Assembly: GCA_002179805.1 (NCBI GenBank)
Contig: NAVB01000576.1
Location: 1 to 22,984, forward strand
Source: Acanthamoeba lenticulata
Taxonomy: Eukaryota > Discosea > Longamoebia > Acanthamoebidae
Direction: 5' to 3'
Length of the DNA: 22,984 nt
A program made the position numbers and the translations under genes. How positions within the stretch are numbered: position 1 is the stretch's first letter; every line of letters starts with the position of its first letter. The notes under the pieces are model-generated. The model was not told the DNA's origin. It worked only from the letters and a program-made list of their open reading frames with translations, and did no database searches. Positions 1-10,617 of this stretch are shown here, piece by piece.

Positions 1-789
1 CCCCCAAAGTCCTCCTACGAGAAGCAGCAGAAGCAGCAGCAGGGAGAGAGGGGATGGGTCATGATGTGCTAACGATGCACCTCTGCTTTGCGTATCGTCG
101 TCACTTATCAATATTAACGATGCCGCAGCAATCGCCGCCAGAGGGCCACGAGTTCTCGATCCGCACGCCGGGCACGCCCAACCGATGGCAGGTACCTCTA
201 CACGCACACCCACACACACACACACACAACGCTTGGCGGGTGGCGTTGCGCGCTGCCTTGGCTGCTGCTCGGGTCTGAAGCACGCTGCGTGTGCAGGAGT
301 ACAACGCGGAGATGGCGTACAACTACCAGCTCCTGTTCGAGGAAGCGCGAAAGCCCGAACGCGACATGAGCAAGCTCACTGAGCTGGTGCTGCACATGGC
401 CTTCTACTGGTACAACTTCATGCCGCTCTCGCGCGGCACTGCAGCTGTCGGTACGCCTCCGCACTCGCCACAACAAGACCCGCTTGTTTGGGAGCTCCCC
501 AATGACAATAATTACGTTGGATCGCACGATCGGGACCGTTGCAGGGCTGGTGAGCGTGCACGCCATGTTCCTGGCGCTGGGCTACGAGATGGGGACGGGC
601 CTGCCCGAAGGGCTGCAGCCCGACTGGGAGGGCATCCTCACGGCGCAGCCGGCCGACTTTGTGCGGTGCCTGCGGTCAGCCTGGATCGACGCCGCCTGTC
701 GCCCCACGACAGCCCTCGACGATCTGCCCGCGGTAGCCACCGTGTGCCCAACCCTGCGCCACATGATCCTCGCCCTTAACACGCCGTAG
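1..789 (+). CDS. 3' part of a TTC13-like TPR protein gene
   Basis: The gene enters from the left edge. Firm exons are 129-191, 297-450 and 545-789 (stop TAG 787-789), giving 153 C-terminal residues. The introns are 192-296 (with a CA repeat) and 451-544. The order is a short GTPNRWQEYNAEM segment, then NYQLLFEEARKPER, then the distinctive FYWYNFMPLSRGTAAV followed by a hydrophobic stretch, then LPEGLQPDWEGIL. The block 'YNF-PL-RGTAAV ... P-GLQ-DWE-IL' is what I remember of the conserved C-terminus of TTC13 and its plant relatives, a poorly characterised tetratricopeptide family. The TPR repeats themselves would lie left of the window. An upstream exon 1-57, open in frame 1 and joined by an intron 58-128, keeps the frame but is weakly supported. 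Function is not known from this sequence; family assignment is moderate. Confidence 0.6.
205..229. repeat. CA microsatellite in intron
   Basis: A nearly pure CA run lies inside the 192-296 intron of the TTC13-like gene. Similar CA/TG runs occur at 1912-1929, 13855-13893 and 14325-14335, all in introns. Confidence 0.85.
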
Positions 790-1295
790 AGATGGATGCC
801 AGCAGTCCTCCCTGGAGCCTAATTTTGATCTTTCTGATAATAATAATGACAGCTGACCTCTACTACTTCGCGGGGTGCTCTTGTCCACTACCCCCTCCCC
901 CCAAGGAGTAAGAAGGGGTCTTCTTGCTTGTGTGCGACAAGGGACAAATGGAAGTCTTGTTTCTTTTGGGCGACGAGGAGGCGCTGGGCAAGAGCGCCGC
1001 CACAAGAGGGGGGAAGGCCTCTGCACTAGAGGCTCTTGGCAAAGTGTACAAAGCCCAGCGCGATGTTGCAGCTCACTCCCGCCACCACGCCTGGCCCATG
1101 GCGAAATTTGAAGAGAAGGAGAGTGTGAGCGCGACGACATGATGACGAACGCCCCCCCAACAAACCCATCACCACCACCATTCCTTTCACGAAGGGACAC
1201 CCGCCACGCACACACACGCACCAAACTTGTATCGTCGGGACTGGTTGGGGTCCAGGGCCTGTCTCCCACGAAACCACACCCATGGGCGGTCAGGA
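790..1295. other. Convergent intergenic stretch
   Basis: About 500 bases between two genes that end toward each other. It should hold both 3' untranslated regions. An AT-rich ATAATAATAATGA patch near 838-849 may belong to 3' end formation of the left gene. A 64-codon ATG-started reading frame on the plus strand (948-1142) is the only coding-like signal, and it has no recognisable domain or splice structure. Confidence 0.5.
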
Positions 1296-3028
1296 TCAAG
1301 CTAGAGCGAGGGCCATGCCATGCCGATGATGATGATGGCGCCTAAGTATCGCGGCCCAATACGGCCGCCAAGGAAAGAGGAATGCACGCCATCCATCCAG
1401 TACGCGTACCCAGAAGAAGAGGATGGTGAAGCTGAGGAGGAATCCGAGGACCATCCCGACGAACAGGTCCTGCAGACTGCCGTCCGCGTTGATGGCGTCG
1501 TGGTAGGGCCCGTACCGCTGGTCCCCTTCGGCGTCCTGGAGGTCATCCACGCCCGCCTCCACCACCTGGTCGAAGCGCACCGCAGCCGGTGGCCGCTCCT
1601 GCCGGCGGCCCCGCCCTCCCGCTGGCGGCCTCCCCTCTGGAACCCCGCCGTGCCTGCCGCCGCCACTTGTGCTGCCGATGTCGTCCGCATCGTCATCCGA
1701 CTCTGATTCACCGCCGCCGCCGCCAAAGAAGGAACCCGGCGGTGGTCGGCGCTGGATGGGAGGACCGCCTGCAGGCGGCTGATTACCCCGCGCAGGAGGG
1801 GTGGTCTGATGGTACTCGCGCACGAGCGCGTCGATCCAGAGATCCTCGAGCTCCGCCAGCCGTCCCGCACCTGGTGCCATGTTCCACGCGCGCCCGCAGC
1901 GGACATGCCCGCACACACACACACACACATAGACACACGCGAAGGGGAGTTAAAAACACACACATGGTGCATGCACCTCGACATGAACATATCTGCACAT
2001 CGGCCAGTGCTCCCCTCCATGCGGGGCAGCATGGGAGATCCTGGAGAGGCGAGGGGCGGGGGTGGATGGGATGGGATGGGGAAGTACTGATGATGGCCGT
2101 GTACTGCTGCAGGACGTGCGAGTTGCCGGCGTTGATGGAACGCAAGACCGACGCGTGGAACTCGCGCCGGTAGTCCTCCACCTCTGCCGGCGAGAAGCCT
2201 GCCCAGCACATTGTGAGAGGAGGATCCGCGGCACGTGCGGAGCAGGAAAGAAAAAAGATTGTGAGGGAGGAAGGAACCATAGAGGCGCAGGCGCTCGAAG
2301 CCCTGGAGCTGCGGGTGGCCCGTCTCGATGTCCTGTGCGCGCGTAAGCAGATGAAGAGAGAAAGAGGATAAGGACAGGAACACGCGCGCCCAAGGCTGAT
2401 GAGGCGTACCACCACGTTCGGGACGAAGGGCTGCTGCTGGTGGTGATCAGGGGGAGGAGGAGAATAAGGAGGAGGAGGAGGAGGAGGAGAGTGGTGGTCT
2501 ACATGTGGGAAGTGGGGCGACAAGGACGAGGATGACCCAAAAGCGGCAGGTGTGGGGGTGGCGACGTCAGACACCACGAGGTGCACGACCGACTGGTCCT
2601 CTAAGCCGACGGCCTGGAGGCGGGGGAACGGACATGGAAAGGAAGAAATGAGCGCGCTTGCGTGAGTGAGAAAGGGAGAGGGCTGCCGCAGGGCGAGAGA
2701 CGGGAGGTATTGCCTGCAGAGTGGCGTCGAGAGTCTTGAGCTGTTTGCCTTTGTGGATGAGCCGCACTCGCCTCTCCTGTAAACCGTATCTCGTAACAAG
2801 CTGCAACGAAGAGGGGAGACACACGTTGAGACTTACGTGTGGTATGCAGCGCCGCCAGACACAAGCTCGTATGAGAAGAGAGGGGGGGGGGGGTACGAGG
2901 TGAATCAGCTCTCTAACTGAGGCTTGTGGTTGAATGTAAACTGGCATGTTATCTGGCGTGGGCATGTCAGACCGTATGACACGTAGGCGCATCGTCAGGG
3001 GTTGACCCTCATCGTCCATCCTGGACAT
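1296..3028 (-). CDS. Dsc3-like membrane protein with ubiquitin-like domain
   Basis: Six exons, in reading order: 3028-2897, 2800-2714, 2613-2410, 2332-2278, 2198-2088, 1870-1296; 387 residues. Residues ~12-90 form a ubiquitin-like fold, with LIHKGKQLK and LEDQSVVHLVV as the typical end. A Pro/His/Gln-rich linker follows. Then come FERLRLYGFSPAEVEDYRREF (split by intron 4) and LEDLWIDALVREY, which match the C-terminal domain of fungal Dsc3 (DUF2407_C). A transmembrane segment, LFVGMVLGFLLSFTILFFW, lies at ~331-351, with a His-rich tail. In fungi Dsc3 belongs to the Golgi Dsc ubiquitin ligase that cleaves SREBP and removes orphan membrane proteins; animal TMUB1/2 are related. Membrane quality control is the likely role, by inference. 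The start at 3028 avoids an AT-rich leader; Met at 3019 is an alternative. Intron 2 is GC-AG. The exon 5/6 junction is the least certain. Confidence 0.75.
2614..2713 (-). other. GC-AG intron
   Basis: Intron 2 of the Dsc3-like gene starts with GCAATA instead of GT, and its acceptor is CCTCCAG. Joining here gives LKTLDATLQ followed by AVGLEDQSVVH, exactly the ubiquitin-fold spacing, in phase 0. I find no GT donor that would give this junction. Confidence 0.7.
2882..2893. repeat. Run of 12 G in intron
   Basis: A homopolymer directly inside the intron 1 donor region of the Dsc3-like gene (2801-2896). Its length could be mis-sequenced without affecting the coding frame. Confidence 0.8.
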
Positions 3029-3230
3029 GTCGAGATTTTTTTTTTTGAATTGCAAAAAAAAGTCTTTTGTCATTCCATGCATAGTTTGTGTTGATAAACT
3101 CCGAAGGCTCCTGTGGTCCCAACAGTTGCAAGAGGTTGAGCACTCGAAACCTCAAGTGAAAAGGGTTGTGGACGAGAGTTCCTCCGGCCTACACTCCATC
3201 TACAGCCACCACACAGAAGAGCAAAAGCAA
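3029..3230. promoter_or_regulatory. Divergent promoter, Dsc3-like / LYS1-LYS2
   Basis: 202 bases separate the two start codons, so both genes must be driven from here. An asymmetric T-run and A-run (about 3036-3062) lies next to the minus-strand start codon. No specific factor site could be assigned. Confidence 0.5.
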
Positions 3231-6200
3231 ATGGTGGGCAGACACATCTGGCTGCGCGCCGAAGCGTCGGCAACCCGCCCTTCGCGTGGTGATTCCGCAA
3301 ATCTCGAAACCGATCGCCGCACACCGCTCGTGCCGGCCGATGCCCGCCTTCTCATCGATGCCGGGTTTCAGGTGCACACAAACCACAAACAACGCCACAA
3401 CCCACTCCGCTCAAGAGAAGAGAAAGAGGAAGGGAGATTGCAGTGTGATTTTTTTGGCTTACGTGGGAGATGCACGCGGGGACAGGTCACCGTGGAAAAG
3501 TCGGAGCAGCGCGTGTTCTTGGACAGCGAGTACGAAGCTGCCGGGTACGCGTTCCGTCCTGTCTTGCTCACCAATGAGCAGCAGTTTGTGCACTGCAAGT
3601 GAGCGCGAGGGCTGACTTGACGTATCGGCGCACGGGGCGTGCACACGCACACACGCCCGGGCCAGGTGCGCGCTGGTGGAGGCCGGCGGCTGGCGGGAGG
3701 CGCCCAAGGACGCGCTGGTGCTGGGCATCCGCGCGCCCCAGGGCCTGAGCGTGGACTGCAACGGGCTGGAGCGCGTGCACATGTACTTTGGGCACGCCTA
3801 CAAGGGCCAAAAGGGCGCCGCCCACCGCCTGGCGCCGTTCGTGCGCGGAGGCGGCCTCCTCCTCGACCTCGAGTTCGTCAACGACCCGAAGACCGGCGCG
3901 CGCCTGACCTCCTTCGGCCCGTCGGCGGGCATCATCGCCACCGCCGCGGCCGTTCTCGCCTGGTGCAAGCAGGTGCTGGTGCGGGTGGGCATGGCCGTGC
4001 CGGAGGATCTGCTCCACCGCGTGGAGGGCGTGACGCTCGTGGCGCACATCAAGGCGCTGCTCCAGCTCGCCACCACCTTTGCCAAGACGGCCCCGCGCGC
4101 CGTCATCATCGGGCCCGTGCGTGCTCCCTTCCTCCCTCTCCGCGCGCGCACCAAGCTGCGTGCGTACGCCGCCGACAGGCGCTCAATCGTTGGCCAATCG
4201 CGTCGGATTGGGGGGGGATAATTGACTGCTACTACAGCGAGGCCGCGTGGGCTCCAAGGCCGTCGAGATGGCGCGGGAGCTGGGCATCGAGGTCGCTCTC
4301 TGGGGCCGCGAACAGACTGCCGGCGAGGGCCCCTTCCCAGTCCTGCTCGACTTTGATATTCTGATCAACGCCATCAGCGTTCGTCCATCCCCCTCCCCCA
4401 ATACCCCACCACTCTTTTGCCCTCTCCACGCACGCGTGCCCTCCAATGGTTGGTAGCATGATCTGTAATTATTTCTAAAAAATCACTTTGCCCGATCCCG
4501 ACAGTTGGGCACGGAGAAGGTTGGGCCCTTTGTGACACACGAGGCCATTCGCCGCCCGGGCCGCCGGTTGGCCGTCGTGGTCGACGTGGCGTGTGACGTC
4601 AGCAACCCCAACAACCCACTCCCCATCTACGACCGTACCACCACGTTCGAGAAGCCCGCCCTCCGCGTCCTCGACGGCGACGCGGCCAAAGGTACCCATG
4701 CACGCCCTCCCAGGTCAGCCCGTCACATCGTGCCGCCACGAGGTGATTTCTGATTGTCGACAAATTCCAGACGTGCCGCCGTTGGACGTGATCGCGATCC
4801 CGACCCTCCCCGCGCTGGTGCCCTCCCTCTCGTCGGCCGACTTCAGCGGCCAGCTCCGACCACTACTGATGCGCCTCGACACCCTCGACTCCGACCCGGT
4901 GTGGTCGCGCACGCGCGCCGCCTTTGACCTCCACACGGCCTGGCTCAGGCCGGCCGCTGCCGCCGCCGCTGCCGACTCTGACGCGGCCGAGGACAGTATC
5001 CTCCCGGCCGTGGTCTCCTTCGCGCAGGAGCGTGAGGCCATGCGACCGGCTCGGCAGCCTCTGACGCTCGTACTCCAGGCGCCTGCTGACGTCACGCCAG
5101 CTCAGCTGCAGACCGCGCTCGCGGGCGTCGTGACACGTCACGCCGCCCTGCGCACCTCGTTCCGCTACGTCGACAAGGATGGCCACCGAAGGCTGACGGC
5201 GGCAATCAAGCCCGCGAGTCTCGTCGACGCGGCTTCCCTGCTCCACGTGCTGACGGCCTCTGGCGAGGCCGATGAGCGCACGCGCGCGCTCGAGCTCGTT
5301 AGGCAGCAGCAGGCCTCGCCGTTCGACTTTGACAAGGCCGAGGGTCCGCTGCTGCGAGTCGTGCTCAGCTTGGGCGCCGGAGCGGCTGTCCTGGTCATCG
5401 CTGCTGATCGCCTCATCGCCGACGAGCACTCGCTCCACCTCATTGGCCACGAGCTTCTTCAGGTATTTCGCCTAATTTTTTATTTTTGCTTTTTGTGAAA
5501 TCTTCTTTGACTCAAGCGAGACCGGCTCTACCATCGATGGCTACAACAGGCTACGACGGCCGTGGCGGGCGAGCCAACGCCCTACACCAGCTACGCCCTG
5601 TGGCAGCGTCGATTGCACGAGGTGGCCGACGCCGACGAGGAGGAGGACGAGGGCCCCCAGACGCCCGAGGCCCAGCACTGGCGCGAGCAGGTGACCTATT
5701 GGCGCGAGCGGATGAAGCCCCGCGCGCCCACCCTCCAGCTGCCCAACGACCGCCCGCGCCCGGCCGTGCCCGACTGGCGCTGCGGCGCCGAGCGGCTGAC
5801 CCTCGAGCCGGCCCTGTGGGCGCGCGTGGTCGAGCTGGCCCGCCGCATCGCCGCGCCGACGGCGGCCAACTCGGTGCGGGCCGACCCCGTGCTCGCCGGG
5901 TCGATGGCCATCGTCACGGCCGCGTGGGTCGTGCTCAGCCGCTGGGCCGGCGAGGAGGACGTGGCCGCCGCGTGCTTTGTGTCCCGCCCGCTCCCGCGCA
6001 CCGTGGGCCCGCTGGCGCGCCCGCTGCCGCTCCGGTGCCACGTGCACGCCAAGCTCAGCTTCCCGTCGCTCTTTGCCAACCTGGTCGACGCGCTCAGCCA
6101 GGCCGCGCGCCACCAGGACGCCGCCGCCGAGGCCCTCGCGGCCGACGCCGGCGAGGACGTGTCTCCGATCAGCTTCGTCCTGCCGGGCGCCCTCGCGCCC

Positions 6201-9200
6201 CTCCCGTCCGCCGACTTCTCGCCCGTCTCGCCCTACGACCTCTCCTTCCACCTCAGCTGCAGCGCCACGCCCGGCGGGGCGGTCGAGGGCACGGTGCTGT
6301 ACAACCAGGGCCTCTACGTGCCGGAGCGCGCCCGGGAGATCATCCGCCAGATCCGCAGCGTGCTGGCCCAGGTGGCCGAGCTGGACGGCGACGAGGCGGC
6401 GCTGGCCAAGACTGGCCTGGGCGAGTACGCGCTCGTGACGGACGAGGCGCGGCGCGTCCTGCCGGTGCCCTCGGCCGACCTCGACACCACGTGGGAGGGG
6501 CCCGTGCACACATTCCTCACCAAGCACGCCCGCGAGCGCCCCGATCTCCCGGCGATCTCCTACCACGACCAGGTGGTCACCTACCAGCAGCTCGGTATGT
6601 ATGCTGTTGTCATGTAACGCGTATCTTTTTGTCTCTCTTTGGTTGCAGCCACTCACATGCACGAACAGAGGAGCGCAGCAGCCGGCTGGCGCACTACCTG
6701 CTCCAGCAGAACCTGGGCCGGGAGCAGCCCGTCGTGATCTACGGCCACCGCTCCCCGGCCGTCGTCGTCGCCATCCTCGCTGTGCTCAAGGCCGGTCCGT
6801 GCATAGGGCACCATCTTATATGATTTCATTTTACTATTTATTTTTCTAATATCCGAATATTTCTGATTCGCCGGCTCAGGTGCGGCTTACTCGATGGTGG
6901 ACCCCAAGTACCCGGCCTCGCGCATCATTGACTGCGTGACGGTGGCCAAGGCGCGCGGCTGGCTCCAGATCGCCGAGGCCGGCGCCCCGCCCGACGAGGT
7001 GCTCGAGTTCCTCGGCTCGCTCGGCCTCGCCTGCCAGGCCACGGTACGCCTCTCGCTCTTTTCTCTGTGGGCCATGGCCGCCGCTTTGTCTGATCGGCGA
7101 TTGGCGGGGGGATTATGCAGGTGCCCAATGACGCGGCTGAGTTTGAGAAGCACTACGGGGGCTTCAGCGTGGTGCCGCCCGAGATAGACGTGGGGCCGGA
7201 TGACGTGGCGGTGGTCACCTTCACGTCGGGCTCGACGGGCCTGCCCAAGGGCGTGATGGGCCGCCACCTGCCGCTCACCCACTTCTACCCCTGGATGTCG
7301 ACGCGCTTTGGCATCGGCCCCGGCGACCGCTTCTCCATGTGCTCCGGCATCGCCCACGACCCGCTCCAGCGCGACATCTTCACGCCCATCTTCTTCGGGG
7401 CGCAGATCTACATCCCGCTCGAGGAGGACATCGGGACGCCGGGCGCCCTCGCCAAGTGGTTCGCCCGACAGCAGATCAACGTGCGCCTCCTCCTCCTCCT
7501 CCTCCTCGTCCTCTTCCTTCGCATGAGCGGGCGGCTGACTGGGCCTTGGGGGCTTTGGGGCGCGACCGCATCAGGTGGCGTGCCTGACGCCGGCGATGGG
7601 CCAGCTGCTGATCACGGTCGACGACGACGCGTTCAAGATCGATTCACTGCGCGCCGTGTTCTTTGTGGGCGACCTGCTCATCAAGCGCGATGTGGCGCGC
7701 CTCCGCCGGATGGCGCCCCACGCGCAGATCATCAACATGTACGGCTCGACCGAGACCCAGCGCTCCGTCGGCTACTGGGTCGTCCCTTCCGACGAGGTTC
7801 GTCCCTCCCCCCCCCGACACGCATGCTTTACATTCCATCCCGGCCTGAGGGCTCACCACGTGCGCGCGTGTGCCTGAGCAGGAGGTGCGGCCGATGAAGG
7901 AGGTGATGCCGTGCGGAGAGGGCATGAAGGACGTGCAGCTGCTGATCATCAACGAGGCCGGCCAGCTGGCGGGCGTGGGCGAGGTGGCCGAGATCTACGT
8001 GCGGTCGCCGCACCTGGCGCGCGGCTATCTGGGCCTCGACGCCGAGACGCGGGCCAAGTTCCTGCCCAACCCGCTCGGGCGGGGCCTGGCCTGGGACCGC
8101 GCCTACCGCACGGGCGACCTGGGCCGCTACAACACGCGGGGCGAGGTCGAGTGCAGCGGCCGCGCCGACGACCAGGTCAAGATCCGCGGGTTCCGCATCG
8201 AGCTGGGCGAGGTCAACGCCGCGCTGGCCCAGCACCCGCAGGTCAAGGAGAACGTGACGGTCCTCCGCACGGACCGCGCCGGCGAGAAGCACCTCGTCTC
8301 CTACATCGTCCCGGCCTCGCGCCCCGCCGACCCGGTCCCGGCCACGACCCATGCGCTGCAGCTCGAGAAGGACTGCCGCGACTTTTTGCGCTCGCGCCTT
8401 CCCCAGTACATGGTCCCGCGCCGCGTCGTCGTCCTCCGCGCGCTGCCGCTCACGCCCAACGGCAAGATCAACCGCCCGGGCCTCCCGGACCCGTTCGCCC
8501 AGGATGAGGCCAGCGAGGCCGCCGCTGCCGCTGCCGCCGCCGCGCAGGCCGCGGCCTCGCCCGACAGCGACGTCGTGCGGGTGCTCTCCGACACGGAGCG
8601 CGGCCTGCTCGAGATCTTTGCGCAGCTGCTTGGCGCCAGCCCGCTCACCATCCAGCTCGACGACGACTTCTTCGAGCTGGGCGGCCACTCGCTGCTGGCC
8701 ACGCAGGCCATCTTCCACATCTCGCAGAAGCTCCACGTCCACCTCCCCATCAACCTCCTCTTCCAGTCGCCCACCATCGCCGCCCTCGCCACTCACGTCG
8801 ACCGCATCAAGCGCCTCGGCAGCAGCCGCGTCGAGGCCGAGTCGGCCGAGGACCTCATGGCACACGCCCGGGCGCTCGACGCCGCCGTGCGCTTCGTGGC
8901 GCCCGCCGCTGGCGTCGACGCGCCGGCCCTGCCCGCCACGCCCTCCACCGTGTTCATCACCGGCGCCACGGGCTTTGTCGGTACGCAGACGCCTCTCCCG
9001 CGTTCGCACACACACACCACGCGCGCGTGTGCTCACCACGCGTGTGTTTGTGGCAGGCGCATTCCTGGTGCGAGAGGTGATGCAACGCACGAGCGGCCGT
9101 GTGCTGTGCCTCGTGCGCGCGGACTCGCTCAAGCACGCGCTCGCGCGGCTTGAGACCTCGCTCAAGGCCCACGCCGTGTGGCGCGACGAGTGGCTGGAGC

Positions 9201-10392
9201 GCCTGGTGGCCGTGCCGGGCGACCTCGCCCGGCCGCGCCTCGGGCTGGACGAGGCACAATTCCTCGAGCTGGCGGGCTCGGTCGACGCGATCCTCCACAA
9301 CGGCGCCTTCCTGCACTGGCTCCACCCGTACAAGGCCCTCGCCCCGGCCAACGTGCTCGGCACGCAGGAGGTCCTGCGGCTGGCGTGCAGCAGCGGCCGC
9401 GCGCAGCCCACGCCGGTGCACGTGATGAGCACCACGAGCGTGTACGAGGCCACGGAGGTCCACAAGCTGCCCCGCGTGGGCGAGCTCGAGCTCGAGCATT
9501 GGCGCGGCATCGGCGGTGGCTACCCCCAGAGCAAGTGGGTCGCCGACAAGATGGCCCAACTCGCCCGGTGCGTCTGTGTGCCTTGCGTCTGTGTGCGCTC
9601 CGTTGCTCACCCATGCGTTGTCGCCTACCTGCACGCGTGACAGAGCGGAGCGCGGCATCCCGACGTCGGTCTACCGGCCGGCCTACATCGTGGGCGACAC
9701 CACGCACGGCCTGTGGAACACGGACGACTTCCTGTGCCGCTTGATCAAGGGCTGCATCCAGCTGGGCGCTGCCCCCGAGCTCGAGGGCGACATCGCGGCG
9801 GACATGACGCCGGTGGACTACGTGGCCCATGCCGTGGTGGCGCTCATGTTCAAGCCCCGGGCTCTCGGCCACACATTCAACATCACTAACCCGGCGGGAC
9901 CGGTCCCCTTCCGCCGCCTGTTCGAGGCCATCGGCGCGTTTGGGTATCCCGTACGTGCCGCCTCCCCAGCCGACCGGACCGCACACGCGCGAGTTTCCTC
10001 ACTCTGTCGCACACACGCACCCGCACGCGCGCGAGCAGGTGCAAGTGGTGCCCTACGCCGAGTGGCGGCGCCTGCTGGTCGAGGCGACCAACGCCGGCGA
10101 GGAGAACGCGTTGAGCGCGCTGCTGGCCCACTTTGGCGAGGACTGGGCGGCGTCGCAGCGGGGTCCCGTCTACGAGCGGCCCAATGCCGACGCCTTCTTG
10201 GCCGACGTCACCGACGCGCCGACGGCGGCCATCAGCGACGAGCTCCTCTGGCGATACTTTACCTACTTCATCCACTGCGGATTCCTTCCGGCTCCGCCCA
10301 AGCAGCCCAGCAATGCTCTGGCCATCGACTGGCAGCGCATCTCCGACGGCGTGCAGTCCCTCGTCCTCCTCACCCGCACCAACCGGTCGTAA
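3231..10392 (+). CDS. LYS1-LYS2: Saccharopine dehydrogenase / aminoadipate reductase fusion
   Basis: Exons: 3231-3371, 3486-3598, 3666-4116, 4238-4378, 4505-4691, 4771-5462, 5517-6594, 6669-6794, 6880-7043, 7121-7480, 7575-7796, 7882-8980, 9057-9567, 9644-9950, 10039-10392; 1981 residues, all GT-AG. Residues 1-~402 are LYS1: HIWLRAEAS, MYFGHAYKGQKG (catalytic His128), IIGPRGRVGS (NAD(P) loop), DVSNPNNPLPIYD and the closing PVWSRTRAAF. Residues ~420-880 are a degenerate condensation domain. An adenylation domain (~900-1430) has TSGSTGLPKG, MYGSTETQRS, YRTGDLGRY and GRADDQVKIRGFRIELGE. A carrier domain has DDDFFELGGHSLL, with Ser1495 for phosphopantetheine. A thioester reductase (~1580-1981) has TGATGFVG and the YPQSK active site. 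The LYS2 part reduces alpha-aminoadipate to its semialdehyde with NADPH; the LYS1 part oxidises saccharopine to lysine and 2-oxoglutarate. Yeast makes these as separate proteins of about 1392 and 373 residues. See findings for altered residues. Confidence 0.93.
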
Positions 10393-10617
10393 AAAAAAAA
10401 ACAAAAAGGCCCATCACCCTCCTCCCTCGAGTTCCCTCGAGTTTGTGACAAACCGCTGTTCTCAAAAAGACCGCGACAGCCCGAGCCTTGTATTGCAAAA
10501 TGGACAAACTGGTGAAGGAGGGGGTCACAAACGGACCATGTCGCGGGCTCTCGGGGCAGATGTACATCACGAGAGGGGAAGGGTTCCGCGGCGTGGGGGT
10601 GGTCCAGTAACCTTGCC
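10393..10617. other. Convergent 3' region
   Basis: 225 bases shared by the 3' ends of LYS1-LYS2 and the MAPR gene. It opens with an A-rich run directly after the LYS2 stop codon. No gene or RNA element was recognised. Confidence 0.5.

Noticed and set aside
676..1299. 207-codon minus-strand ORF over the first intergenic stretch
   Set aside because: It overlaps the last exon of the TTC13-like gene antisense, is rich in Arg/Pro/Ser and shows no domain.
4771..5462. LYS1 and LYS2 as two separate adjacent genes
   Set aside because: No stop codon, promoter-like gap or new start lies between the two parts; both are within one open exon.
5541..6662. 373-codon open frame on the minus strand
   Set aside because: Antisense shadow of the condensation-like exon 5517-6594, with no recognisable domain.
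7828..9510. 560-codon open frame on the minus strand
   Set aside because: It is antisense to the adenylation, carrier and reductase exons, crosses the modelled introns and has Arg/Gly/Ala-rich shadow composition typical of GC-rich DNA.
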